From NCBI GenBank assembly GCA_037349315.1, contig JBAIAC010000006.1, forward strand, positions 14,171,501-14,235,500: a DNA stretch of 64,000 bases, given 5' to 3'. A program made the position numbers and the translations under genes. The notes beneath the pieces are model-generated. The model was not told the DNA's origin. It ran no database searches and worked only from the letters and a program-made list of their open reading frames with translations. How positions within the stretch are numbered: the stretch's first letter is position 1; the number at the start of each line of letters is the position of its first letter. Below, one piece after another: positions 35,722 through 48,008 of this stretch. The stretch comes from Chelydra serpentina (Eukaryota > Chordata > Testudines > Chelydridae).

Positions 35722-38700
35722 CCTCATAGACTCTTAGGGCTGGTCTACACTAGCCCCGAAGTTCGAAGTAAGATACGCGACTTCAGCTACGTAAATAACG
35801 TCGCTGAAGCTGAAGTATCTTATTTCGAACTTCATAGTACTCACCCCTGGTCCACACCACGGCGCGCAGGCTCCCCCGTCGACTCTGCCTGCTCCGTTCG
35901 TGGAGCAGGATTACCAGCGTCGACGGGGGAGCACTTCCTGGTTCGATTTATCGCGTCTAGACAAGACGCGATAAATCTAACCCAGAAGATCGATCCGACG
36001 CATCCGACAGAGCTGGTAAGTGTAGACTAGCCCTTACACTTTAAGGCCAGAAGGGACCATCATGATCATCTGGTCTGACCTGCACATTGCAGGCCACAGA
36101 ACCTCACCCACCTAATCCTGCAGTAAATCCATAACCTCTGGCTGAGTTACTCCACAAATCTTGATTTAAAGACTTCAAGTTACAGAGAATCCACCATTTA
36201 CTCTAGTTAAAACCAGCAAGTGACCCATATCCCAAGCTGCAGAGGAAGGCAACTCCCCGCCCCCCTCCAAGGTATCTGCCAATGTGACCTAAGGGAAAAT
36301 TATTTCCCAATCCCAAATATGGCGATTAGACCCTTAGCATGTGCTGAGACCCATCAGCCAGACACCTGGGAAAGAATTTTCTGTAGTAACTCCGAAAATT
36401 CGAATTAGAAACCATCATCTAATTTCAAGCCTAAACTTGTTGATGGCCAATTTGTACCAATTTTTTCTTGTGCCAACATTGGCCCTTAACTTAAATAACT
36501 CCTCTGCATCCCTGTTTGTTCTTCTAATGTATTTATATAGATCAATCGTATCTCCCCTTGGCCTTCATTTTGTTAGGTTAAACAAGTCAAGCTCCTTAAG
36601 TCTCCTCTCATAAGGCAGGTTCTCCATTCCTCTAATTATCCCAGCAGCCCTTCTGTGCACCTGCTCCAGTTTGCATTCATCTTAAGCATGGGAGACCAGA
36701 ACTACACACAACATTCCAAATGCGGTCTCACTAGTGCCTTGTACAATGGTAATAAAATTTCCTCTCTCTACTGGAAATACCACGCCTGATACATCCTAGG
36801 ATTTCATTAGTTTTTTTCACAGCTGCATCTCAATGGCGACTCCTAGTCATCCTGTGATTGACCAAGAGTCTTTCTTCTTCCTTGTCACTCCCAATTGGTA
36901 AATGCCCAGCTTATAGCAAAATGTCCCTAAGTGCAAAACCTTGCACTTTCCACTATTAAATTTCATCCCATTTCTATTACTACATTTTTCAAGGTCGCCA
37001 ACATCTTCTTCTGTAATATTTCAGTCCTCCTCCATATTAGCAATACCTCCCAACTTTTATCATCCACAGATTTTATTAGCACACTCTCACTTTTTTTGCC
37101 AACACCATTAATGAAAATGTTAAATAAAATCAGTATCAAGGCCAATCCTGGAGGAACTCCTCTAATAACCTCCCTCTAGCCTGATACTTCACCTTTCAGT
37201 ATGACCTGTTATACTCTTCCCTTTAATCTTTCCATTCTCATGTTAATCCCCATCTTCTCCAGTTTAACTAATAATTTCCCATCTGGCACTGTATCAAAAG
37301 CCTTACTGAAATCCATCTAGATTAGATTTACTGCATTTCCTTTATCTAGAGAATCAGTTATCTTCTCAAAGAAAAAAGATCAGTTTGGTCTGGCATGATC
37401 TACCTTTTGTAAAACCATGATGTATTTCATTTCAATTACTATTTAACTCTATACCTTTAAATACTCTTTCAAGATTAATTCTAAGACCTTGAATACAACT
37501 GAAATCAAACTAATGGGCTGTAGTTTCCCAGATCATTTTCCCCCCAGTTTGCTCTGTAACCTTTCCCTACAATTTTTTCCCCCTTGCTTGTGATTCAGGG
37601 TTCAAATCATTTCTGCAACTTGGACTTAAAGTAATTCAAAGCCTCCTCCACATTCAGATCCTTGAGTTCTTCAGTCCAGGCCACTTCCCTAACTAATTCC
37701 CTTACATTTTTAAAGGGACCTTTTGAAATCAGGGACCCTCATTACAGACCTATTTTTGTTTATCCTTCTATTTAGTTTAAATTGAATTAACTCATGATCA
37801 TTCGAACCAAAGTTGTCCTCTACAGCCAGTTCTTCTATAGGTCCTCGCTACTTAACAATACTTAATCTAAAATGACATTACCTCTTGTTGATTAGGTGAC
37901 TATATGTCTTCCCTGAACAGCACATACTCTTCTTTACCAGTATTCCAGTCAGGACTACTATTCCACCATGTTTCCATTATCCCTATAATATCTGGTTTCA
38001 CTTCCTGCACCAGTAGTTCTAGTTCCTCCATGTTGTTACCTATGCTTCTTGCATTGGTATATATACATCTTAGTTGTTTCCTCTTGGCCTCACCCAGGTT
38101 CCTTGCCTGATTAGGTACAGTCATTTTACTGCCGGTATCACGCACCTGACTGTTATTGTCAGTCATATTGGCACTATCTTACCTCTTGTTTTCCATTCTC
38201 CTATCCTCTGTCATTCCTTTCTCCATTGCTGTATCCTCTTTTACTTGATTTTCCTCTTACCCGATATTAGAATCAGACATGGAGATTACAAGGGCATTTC
38301 CCAACTATCTCCCCTAAATTACTAGTTTAAAGCTCTTTTAATCAGTTGTGAAAAGCTCCATCCAAGAAGTCTATTTCCTTCCCTATTCATCTGGAGTCCA
38401 TCCCGTGAGAACAGTCCTCTGCTCGGTAATTCTTCCCAGTGGCTAAACATCGCAAAGTTCTCCTTATAGCACCATTCCCTGAACCATCTGTTGATCATCA
38501 TAACTTTGTCTTGCCTTCAATCTCCTCCTCTAGGAACAGGTAGAATTCCATTGAAGATCATCTGAGCTGCCATTTCTTTAAGCATCTTCCCCAGCCTGGT
38601 GTAGTCTTCCTTGATACATTCTAATAAGAATCTAGCAGTGTCATTTGTTCCCACTTGAATGGCAATCAATGGATTATTTCCTGCTCCCATTAGGATCCTC

Positions 38701-39060
38701 TTCAGCCTTAGGTCCATATCCTGTATCTTAGCTCCCAGCAGATAATACACCCTTCTGTTCTCTGGATCAGCTCTGGTGACAGGTCTGTCTTATCTTCTTA
38801 GTAGGGAGTCGAAAGTTATGTAGATCTGCCTCTATCTGGTGTTGGTGCAATTCTCAGGCCTTCCCTCTTCTGTTCTTCTTTCTTGCTACAAGTCTTCTTG
38901 TCTTCTGTTCTCACATGAAATCTCCTGTGAGTCATCCTCTATCCTCCTTTGTGTCTTTTCTTCTGATAGGACTAGCCACTCTTCCCTTCTTCCTTGTCTT
39001 CCCATCTTTTGTTACGGCCTGCCTCTCCTTTTCAACTGTTAAAATTCCAAATGTTTTGAC
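35722..39060 (-). mobile_element. Decayed CR1 LINE with ORF1 and ORF2 remnants, internally deleted
   Basis: On the minus strand, 38750-38517 reads IAIQVGTNDTARFL, the SGNH-esterase-like block of CR1 ORF1. 38166-37900 reads IYTNARSIGNNMEELELLVQ with PDIIGIMETWW, the start of the ORF2 APE-type endonuclease. The 3' UTR (agaagggaccatcatgatca) lies at about 36040-36120 and continues past an inserted MITE to about 35722. At ~3.3 kb including the MITE it is shorter than a full CR1. Frames are broken throughout. Confidence 0.85.
35737..36033 (+). mobile_element. Harbinger-like MITE inserted in CR1 tail, 297 bp, TTA TSD
   Basis: Terminal repeats GGGCTGGTCTACACTA and TAGTGTAGACTAGCCC are nearly perfect inverses; TTA flanks both ends (35734-35736, 36034-36036). 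Internal hairpins: gaagttcgaagtaagat with its inverse, the gctcccccgtcgac pair, and gatttatcgcgtct with its inverse. The CR1 3' UTR continues on both sides, so the MITE is younger than the CR1. No coding capacity. Confidence 0.88.
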
Positions 39061-39089
39061 TGTTCTTTCTAATACAGGTTAAAACACAT

Positions 39090-39515
39090 TTAATGATGGT
39101 TACAATGGGAGCGAGCCAGTGATATTTTGAGGCCAAACTCTTGAGTAGAGTTGTCTGAATAAAAAGATTTTTCAGTTCATTGGCAATTCTGAACAATTGA
39201 AAGGAAAAAAAATAGTTTCAAGTTGAACCAAACCCAACATTTTTCAAAATTCTCAGAAAATCACAAAGGAAGAAGACATTTGTTTTGATTTTTGAGCTTT
39301 TTTTTTTTTAAAACATTTGTGAATTATTTTTAAAGAAAATTGAAGGAAATTTTAAAACAAAGAATTGTTTTGAACCAAAAATCCTTTCATTTAAAAAATG
39401 TTGAAACAGACTTAGGCAAAACCAATACAAATTCACAAAATGTTTTGATATAGCTAAATCTGCATTTTCTGCACAAAAATATTTCAGCTGAAAATTTTTG
39501 TCCAGCTCTACTGAG
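39090..39515. repeat. AT-rich gaaaattt/aaattttc repeat
   Basis: Many fragments such as 'gaaaattgaaggaaattttaa', 'tttcagctgaaaatttttg' and 'tccagctcta' occur in both orientations. Similar sequence lies at 3970-4130 and 60700-61010, so this is probably an old interspersed element with inverted structure. Exact ends unclear. Confidence 0.4.
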
Positions 39516-40669
39516 TACATTAACTGTTTGATGGTATAGCAGTAAACAAGAATTTTAAAATACATTGGGTCAGAGAACCCACTAGCTAGTAAGGGCTTTA
39601 CTTCTGGAGTACGCTAGGTTCAGAAGAAAGATAATGTCAATTCACACAGAAAGCAAGGTATTGATTACCCCTATTAATTACCCCTATCAAAACTGAGGGC
39701 ATACTTCACTTTATATTACATGTTATGCCAGCAAACCCTTGTGAATGGTGCTTAGTAGTGTGTGTTCATTGTATTGAATTTGCTCTGAAAGTTAATAATA
39801 ATAAATATGAAATAAACATATGTATAAAACACCATAATTTAGATGTTTGATACACAACAAACTTGTATGTTAAGAAAATAAATTTTAAGGTTGTCTAACT
39901 TCTAATAGTGCCAATATACTGGTTTATTTTAGATGATTGATTCTAAAGAATATTGTTTATTCATCCAAAATATTACATTGTAACAGCTTTCTTTCAATTT
40001 TAAGGAACTAAATGATGTTCAGATCTTCTCATGAGTTACCATTATGAGACTGAACCAGATATCTATATATGATATCAATCCACACCTTCTTAAACTGGAA
40101 GATTATTATGCCAATAGCATTTTTCATTCATAAGGATCTCATAACACTTTACAAACTTGTAGTGATACTAATTGCAAAGCACCAATGTTAAAAGAACATT
40201 GAGGGTAATATTAAAATAAAAAAAACCTTGAAATATTAAAATTCAGGTTCTTAACTCAATCGTATTACACATTCTTTCTGTTTTATGGTATGCATTTTTC
40301 AACAAAAGCACTGAAGTATGAATATGCAAATGTAACCAGAAAAACAGAAATAGAAAATATTACATATGTACAAAGCAGCTGAATTAATATTGCTCTTGGA
40401 ATCTGATTTTAGATACATCTTTATTCTTGCATTAACATACATTACATTACATTTCTTTGTTTTTAAAATAAAAGGAGAAAAACAAGAAACTTGATGTGAT
40501 TAATAATTTTCTCATTTAAAGCCTAGGTATTGTATACTGTTTTGCTGTTGCAATATTTTATTTGGAAACAGTGTTGTCTACTCTTGCAATTTTATCACAA
40601 GTCTCTTTAAATAAGGCATTTTTCTTAAAGCTCCATCTCTGGAACTCATGTGAGGATTTCTGCTTTCAT

Positions 40670-40878
40670 TTAGAAACAAAAAATAAGTTTCTAGTCCTCA
40701 TGACTGTGGAGAGAAACGCATAAAAGTATGAACCTTAAGGACTCAAAAACTAGATGGAAAATAAAAGAACCCACATTTATAGTTTTCAGAAATCTCCATA
40801 TTTTTAAGCCAATCTCATCCTTTTGGGGGCCCCGACTCATGATTTTTGAATGCTAGGGGTTGGCAATACTGGAAGGCC
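40670..40878 (-). mobile_element. hAT-type terminal fragment (CAGTATTGCCAAC end)
   Basis: The right end, read on the minus strand, begins CAGTATTGCCAACCCC, a hAT-type terminus, and continues 'aaaatcatgagtcgggg'. The other terminus and a TSD were not found, so it is truncated. A similar terminus starts at 48009. Confidence 0.5.
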
Positions 40879-41799
40879 ATGCAGAGTATAAAATAAATCC
40901 TTGTGTTATTTTTAAAAAATGTACTCTAAAAATAGCCTCGGTTTCACCAAAAGCCGATTGCTATTGCCAGGTTGCACTCAGATAGCTCTATCCAGTGCTA
41001 ACGACTCTGGAACAGCAGCATAGCAAATAGCTACAAATTCTGTCATCTGCACTGGCCAGAACATTTGCTGAAAGATAATTTCAGTTGCACTGAATTTTGT
41101 ATTCACGCACACAATTGGTTTTGCCCTGGAAGGGCTTGCATGCTTATCCAGTGGGGAATAGAAGCAGAGAGTGTGACTTAATCTCACCAGTCAGAACTCA
41201 GTTTAAACTGAGGTCTACCCAGTGCAAGAGGAGACATGGAAGGTCAGAAGCCGTAAAATATTCTAATTTATGCTGGCAGGTTATGGTTCTCAAGGGACCT
41301 GACACTAGTAAGGAATTTGTAGAACACGCAAATCATTAAACCTTGCCCCTGTTATACATTTTCCCCTGTCTATATACACTGCCTCTGCTGGAGATGGGGT
41401 TGTGTGTTCGGGGCAGATATTTAAGACGCCATCTACCATATGGCAGTTGAGAACTCCCCCTGTGCTAACAAAATTTTATCCTGTGCCATCTGAGCAGTAC
41501 AAAGGTGCTGTAACATAGGAACAGATTCTGGCCCAGAATATTTTCCATCAGTTCATCAAGTACATTGAATATTGACTATTTCAGGGCAGATCACAATCTG
41601 TTTGTGGTGATTCTTCTAGCAGAAAAGAAGACTAAGGGGTATGTTTTTCTTAAATAGTACCAGCCCAGTTGTTTTGTCATTTCCTAGTACTGATTTCCCA
41701 GTGAGGTCCATGAAGGGGTTATTTAAAAAAATAAGTTATGTAGCAACGTAATTTTATATCTGCATTTTACATATTGAGTATGGCATGTTCCCTACCTTA

Positions 41800-43995
41800 A
41801 AATATTAAAATCTAAAGTAGACAGAAGGTGGAAAAAGCAAGTAGGGGAGAGGCTGTTCTAGATTTGATTTTGACGAATAGGGAGGAAGTGGTTGAGAATT
41901 TGAAAGGGGAAGGCAGCTGAGGTGAAAGTGATCGTGAAATGGTAGAGTTCATGATTCCAAGGAATGGTAGGAGGAAAAACAGGAGAATAAAGACAATGGA
42001 TTTCAAGAAGGCAGACTTTAGCAAACTCAGGGAGTTGGTAGGTAAGACCCCATGAAGAAAGTCTAAGTGGGGAAACAGTTTGAGGGAGTTGGCAGTTTTT
42101 CAAAAAGATATTATTAAAGACACAAGAGCAAACTATGCTACTGCTTCGGAAAAATAGGAAGTATGGCAAGAGAACACACTAGCTTAACCAGGAGATCTTC
42201 AATGATCTGAAACTCAAAAAAGAATCCTACAAAAAATGGAAACTAGGTCAAATTATAGAGGATAAATATAAACAAACAGCACAAGAACCCAGGGACAAAT
42301 TTAGAAAGGCCAAGGCACAAAATGAGATGAAACTAGCTAGAGACATAAAGGGTAACAATAAAACATTCTACAAATACATTAGAAGCAAGAGGTAGACCAA
42401 GTACGGGGTAGACCTGTTACTCAATGAGGGGAGAAAGACAGACAATAACAGAAAATGTAGAAATGGCAGAAGTGCTAAATGACCTTTTTGTTTCAGTTTT
42501 CACCAAAACGTTTTATAGCAATTGGACATCTAATATAGTGAAAGCCAGTGAAAATGAGAAGTAGGGTCTGAGGCTAAAATAGGGAAAGAATGAGTTAAAA
42601 ATTACTTAGACAAGTTAGATGTCTTCAAGTCACCAGGACCTGATGAAATACATCCTAGAATACTAGAATACATCCTAGAATACTCAAGGAGATCTGAGAC
42701 ATTAGCAATTATCTTTGAAAACTCATGGAAGATGGAAGAGATTCCAGAGGACTGGAAGAGAGCAAATATAGTGCCAATATTTAAAAAGGGGAATAAGGAC
42801 AATCTGGGGAATTATAGACCAGTTAGCTTAACTTTGGTACCAAGAAAGATAATGGAGCAAATAATCAAGCAATCAGTTTGCAAACACCTGGAAGATAATA
42901 AAGGGATAAGTAACAGCCGGCATAGGATTTGTCAAGAAAAAATTGTGTCAAACCAACCTAATAGCTTTCTTTGATAGGGTAACAAGACTTGTGGATGGTA
43001 GGAAGCCGTACATGTGGTATATCTTGACTTTAGTATGGCTTTTGATACTTTCTCGCATGACCTTCTCATCAACAAACTATGGACATGCAGCCTAGATGGA
43101 ACTACTGTAAGGTGGGTGCATAACTGGTTGGAAAATCTTTGCCAGAGAGCAGTTATCAGTGGTTCACAGTCAAGCTAGAAGGGTATATTGAGTGGGGTCC
43201 CACAGGGATCAGTTCTGGGTCCAGTTCTGTTCAATATCTTCATCAAAATGATTTAGATAATGACATAGAGGGTACACTTCTAAAGTTTGTGTACAATACC
43301 AAGCTGGGAGGGGTTGCAAGTGCTTTGGAGGATAGGATTAATAATCAAATGATCTGAACAAACTGGATACATTGTCTAAAGTAAATAGGATGAAATTCAA
43401 TAAAGACAAATGCAAAGTACTCCACTTAGGAAGGAACAATCAACCACACACATAGAAAATGGGACATGACTGCCTACAAAGGCATACTACAGAAAGAGAT
43501 CTCGGGGTTATAGTGAACTGCAAGCTAAATATGAGTCAACAGTGTAACACTTGCAAAAAAAAGTGAACGTCATTCTGGTATATATCGGTAGGAGTGTTGA
43601 AAGCAAGACATGAGAAGTAATTCTTCTGCTCTACTCTGTGCTGATAAGGCCTCAGCTGAAGTATTTTGTCCAGTTCTGGGTGCCACCTTTCAGCAAAGAT
43701 GTGGACCAATTGGAGAAAGTCCAGAGGAGAACAACAAAAATGATTAAAGGTCTAGAAAACATGACTTATGAGGGAAGATTGAAAAAAAATGGGTTTACTT
43801 AGTCTGGAGAAGACTGAAGGGGGACATAACAGTTTTCAAGTGCATTAAAGGATGTTAAAAGGAGGAGGGAGAAAAATTGTTCTCCTTAACCTCCGTGGAT
43901 AGGACAAGAAGCCATGGCCTTAAATTGCAGCAAGGTAGGTTTGAGTTAAACATTAGGAAAAACTTCCTAACTGCCAGGGCAGTTAAGCAACTGGA
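41800..43995 (+). mobile_element. CR1 LINE ORF2 region, decayed, 3'-truncated
   Basis: Plus-strand pieces include PEDWKRANIVPIFKKGNKDN with YRPVSLT (42732-42974), an SGVPQ-type segment at about 43190-43220, KFVYNTKLGG (43139-43357), LEKVQRRTTKMIKGLE-like sequence near 43710-43760 and 'aggaaaaacttcctaactg' near 43960. The catalytic FADD motif is replaced by FVYN, so both active-site aspartates are lost. It stops at about 43995 without the CR1 3' UTR, where Gypsy-derived sequence begins. Confidence 0.88.
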
Positions 43996-44009
43996 TACAT
44001 TTTTCCAGT

Positions 44010-44600
44010 CTAATATCTCTGCTTTTTTCTTTCTGAGGAAGCTTCAGCGTTGGGTCATAAAGTGGTTCTATTTCCTACACCACTTGGACCTTTGCATATA
44101 AGCTGGGCATTTTTATTTCTGTCGCTCATATTGTTTTCCACAGTAGCTACACTGGACCATGATGCCTGCATTCTTGGTTGATCTGTCCTCGACCTGCTTC
44201 CTGGGTTCCTTTAGTTTGAGCTTGTGTACTTGTTCTGCACTAGTGGCTGTCATTGTTTTGATCCTTTCCCTGGACAGTTCAGCTGCCCTAGCTGTTTGGG
44301 AGGCATTTCTTTAGGGCTACATCTGCTTCTCTAAACAGGTTGTCCTGTAAGTTGGAAACCCATGCCTCACAAACAATCCTGTCTCCAACTAGCAAATCTT
44401 CAAAGTCTTCAAAGTTACAGGTGGATGCCAGAGTTCTCAGACCTGTAATGTAAGTGCCTATTCCTCCTTCTCCTTCTTCTTGCTTTTGGGTAAAAAACTC
44501 CAGCATATATCTATAGTCTCTCTCTTTATTCATGGTACTCATCAGACTCTTTTATCAGCTGTTCCAGTGTTTCACGCATAATTCCCGGCCACAGTGTCTC
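44010..44600 (-). pseudogene. Ty3/Gypsy gag remnant with zinc-knuckle region
   Basis: On the minus strand, 44542-44288 encodes an open stretch with YMLEFFTQKQEEGE, TYITGLRTLASTCNFEDF and DLLVGDRIVCE, the capsid-type pattern of vertebrate Gypsy gag (F..R.Q...E....V..LR.LA..C.F....L..DRIV.GI). Further on, near 44150-44060, CSYCGK, then a stop, KCPAY, CRK, a stop and NHF give the degenerate zinc-knuckle pattern. Stops and shifts show it is dead. pol is not seen on this side, where the CR1 starts. Confidence 0.75.
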
Positions 44601-44692
44601 AATTGCTTCTTATCCCTTTTCCTCAGTGAAAGAGTAAAACTAGCGTTACCTTCATTTTCTCGTCTTTATCCCTATCTTCAGCTCTATATATA

Positions 44693-45999
44693 TGTAAGCA
44701 GAGTCAGGATGAGCTCTACCCTGACATCTGGTGGTGAGTTGTGGAAAGGGATGTCAGGGGCTAATCTTGTTTGCATGGACACACCCACCCTGCAAAGCAT
44801 GATGGACCGCTTGCCCAAATGGTCACTTTGGCTGCTGTGGGAGCCCCAGTTTCTCTGTCTTGGGGCAGGAAGAATAAAGTGTTGTTACCCTGATTATGGG
44901 AATCAAGGACAGTGGGCTTTTGTTATGATGAAGGGACTCGCCATTAGCTAAGCAGCACTTGCTAGGCGAGGGACATGGATTCCAAAACCCAGTGAATGGA
45001 GAGAGGCTGGGGACAGGTATTTGTATCTGGTGGTATGGGCCTTGTCTGAGGCCCCTAAATGTCAATTGCACCTCCTTCTCTCTCTCCACTGTGGAATATC
45101 AGAGCTAATTTTGAGTTGCTTAGGAGTCTAATTACAGGCTGCTGAGTTGGAATCACTCTGGGCTAAGTGTGCAAATGAGCACAAAGGCTCTCCTAACTAC
45201 AAGCTGACATCACTAAAAAGCTGAAATTGTTATGAGCTGAAATCACTGAGCACTGTGTTAAGTAGTGGGGGAGCCGGAAGATATATTGCTGAGCGGCTGG
45301 TGGAGCGGAGCTGCTGACGAAGCGGAGCAGTTGGCGGGACAGCCAGAGCGGCTTGCAGGCCAGCTGACGGAGCGGAGCTGCTGGCGGAGCGGAGCAGTTG
45401 GTGGGACAGCCGGAGCGGCTTGCAGGACGGCTGAGCGGAGCGACTCGTGGGATGGCTGGCGGAGGAGAGCACAGCCGAGCGAAGCCCCACGAAGGGACGG
45501 GGCAGTCAGCTTCGAGCCACGTAAGGTGCCCCTTATCTCTTCCCTCCCCATTTCTTCCCAGACTGGGGGGGCGTGTAACACTCTGCAGATGAACTTTTGA
45601 ACTCTGGGTCTGGACTTTTGGGTTGTTGGACTTTTGGGACTTTGGGTGATTTTTGGGGTTGCTGGACTCAAGAACCAAAGGGAAAGGACATGGCCAATTT
45701 GCTGGGGTGGGTCGTTGCTCACAGTTTGGTTTACAAATCCTAGATGTGGTGTTTCCCCAACAAAATGCCGCATTGTTTCTCTCTGTCATTAAAACCCGAG
45801 TGTCATTCTACACTCAGACTCTGTGCTTGCGAGAGGGGAAGTACTGCCTCTTAGAGGTGCCCAGGGGGGGTGATATATATTTGTCCCAGGTCACTGGGTG
45901 GGGGCTCGAACCGGTTTTGCATTGTGTTATTGGAATGGAACCCCTAGATACGGAACCCGGCCCTTGTTGCTGCCGACTCTGACTGGCAGAAGGGTTACA
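44693..45999 (+). mobile_element. Solo LTR, 1307 bp, inserted in Gypsy-derived sequence
   Basis: Begins TGTAAGCAGAGTC and ends AGGGTTACA; the tetranucleotide tata flanks both sides (44689-44692, 46000-46003), fitting the 4-5-bp duplication of Ty3/Gypsy. It holds AATAAA at 44873-44878 and ATTAAA at 45788-45793, and a GC-rich two-unit tandem repeat at 45303-45436. It is in the opposite orientation to the gag remnant at its left, so it is a separate, later insertion. All long frames inside are chance frames. Confidence 0.8.
45303..45436. repeat. GC-rich tandem repeat, two 67-bp units, inside LTR
   Basis: The unit starting 'gagcggagctgctgacg' at 45303 recurs at 45370 with few changes and continues through 'cagttggtgggacagcc' and 'gagcggcttgcagg'. 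The stop-poor GC-rich repeat explains the overlapping open frames in several phases. Confidence 0.8.
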
Positions 46000-46430
46000 T
46001 ATAGATTCAGTTCTTGCTTCCATTGTTTCCATGCTTGTGCAAGATTTTTGTTTGGAAATCGAGCATTCCCAGTGGTCTGAGTCCCTCCATGCTGCCTACC
46101 TGCTCTGTTTCTAGCTGCTGCTTTGTTTTCCTGTTAATCACGCTCTCTTTGTTGCTGGAGGTCTCATTAGACTTACCACTGCCATCAGGTGGCACGTGCC
46201 ACATGCTGGGTAGTAACATAGAGAATGCCATGTTACTAAAAGTAAACACAACTGAAGTCAGCATTCAAATCACATGCACATCAACTGACTTCCTGGTGCC
46301 TCCTCCAAACTCTTCCCTCCTGCAACTTGTGCTCCTCCCTAAAAGTTCCATGCAGGTTGCTACAGTTGCCACAGTGTCATGCATACTTATTTCCATATAT
46401 AGTGAACTGTGGGTTCACTGATGTCTGTTC
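46000..46430 (-). other. Possible continuation of the Gypsy-derived sequence
   Basis: This segment directly follows the solo LTR and would have been contiguous with 44600-44692 before the LTR inserted. I cannot identify coding motifs in it, so it may be the 5' LTR or leader of the older element, or unrelated host DNA. Confidence 0.3.
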
Positions 46431-48008
46431 TGCTCAGTTGATTGCATAGGGCAATCTAACTCTATTTATCTCTTCCTTTCTGCAGAATCCATCATAATGG
46501 ATCACACCCTTCCAATAACGTGCTGCATTAGGTCTCATTGTCTGATTCCTCCCTACCCACTCCCTCAAAATGGCTCCATAGGCCACAGGTTGAGAGCTCC
46601 TGGCATAGTGGCATAAGTTAGGGAATGCTAAACTTGTCGGGCCAGACCCCACAAGGTGTGCACCACTCTGCCGTCCAGGATTTCTAAGGTGTCTTGCATT
46701 CTGGCTTTATCCACCCAGAGCTAACACAACACCTCCCAGCCTCAAGTCACCCAATGATTTCCCTACATTAAGGGAATCCTCAACTGCTCCTTTTAGGAAG
46801 CTTTAAGTCAGTGACACAAAGGGGACTTATGGGTGGCTAGCCCATGATTTTCAGAGTCTGAATGGGCACTGTGTGTGTAGATGTTTATACTGTGGATTCT
46901 CCATCTATAAGACTGGTTTGATTCCCTTTTCAATTTCTGTTGCAGTTGTGTCTATTGCAGGGAGGGGAGTAGCTCCTGCCATAGGAGATATTCAGGGAGG
47001 TTGGCTTATTGTGATTGTATATAGGTTGGTTTGGTTCTCTGGAGGCATTCAAAAGCCTCAAGGCATGTGTGACTATACGAATTAAAAGTTATGAACTATT
47101 ATTATTATCATTATGAGATTTCCCATTTCAGTGCCAATGATCTCCAGAAGAGACATCTCTGCATAATGAATGGAACAAGTGCTGATTAATGGGGAATAAA
47201 ATCATTGACTAAGCATATAATACAAGCCTTATGGTTACAAACTGCCAAGAAGCAACTCATTAATTCTCCTACTATCCATTCTGTAGAAAAGTCTTCTCTC
47301 CATTTGGGAATGGCAGTGTGATAATGAAAGACTTCCTTATTGCTGGAGCTGCATGGCAGTACATGGTGTGTTCATGCAGACTTGCCAACAGCCCTGATTT
47401 CGGCAGGACATTCCCAGGTTTTGCTCTCTCCCTTCTGGATCCCCATATCTGTCCTGACTGTAACAGACAAGAAAATGCACCACAGTTCTCACCTCTGGCC
47501 AACTCAGGCTGCTGCTGGGCTGCTAGAAACCGCCTGTCTTCTTCTCTGGTTTTTCCTCACTGCCTACCCTGATGGCTTCCACAGGGAGGGAATTGACCAG
47601 CTACCAATGACAATAACTTTGCTTCTTCCCCACTAGGAGAAAGAAGAGGCACTAGGGTGGGGAGGAGAGTAAGAGGTAGCCCAACAGGAGATGGAAATAG
47701 GACAAGGAAGGAAAAGAAGGGAAACCCCCACTAGGAAATAGGGCAATCTCCCTCCCATTAAAGGTGGGAAGGGTGAATAGAAGAGGCCACTGTAGAGAGG
47801 GATTTGGGAGGAGAGGGACTGAGTGGGGGGGAATAGATCCCACGGAATGGGGCTAGCAGGCCACTAGCCACACTGCTATCAACATGACTCAGTAGAGCAC
47901 AACTGAGCCATGAAAATGACAAAGAAGAGAGGGGAGGCAGGGAGAGGTTGTGGTGTGGGGAGCATTGTGAAGCCTTGCAGGCATCTTCATAGGGATCTGA
48001 TTTCAAAG
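46431..48008. other. Intronic stretch, no recognised gene
   Basis: No named repeat was bounded. 47100-47115 is a short (ATT)n run. 47635-47960 is strongly purine-rich (GGGGAGGAGA-type) on the plus strand, which leaves chance open frames on the minus strand. Confidence 0.4.

Noticed and set aside
45193..45789. 198- and 171-residue overlapping minus-strand frames
   Set aside because: They lie in several phases at once across the GC-rich tandem repeat of a solo LTR; Ser/Ala/Pro-rich low-complexity translations are an artefact.
46014..46421. 135-residue plus-strand frame with signal-peptide-like start
   Set aside because: Ser/Leu-rich with no domain; the DNA directly follows an LTR insertion and may be retroelement-derived in the other orientation.
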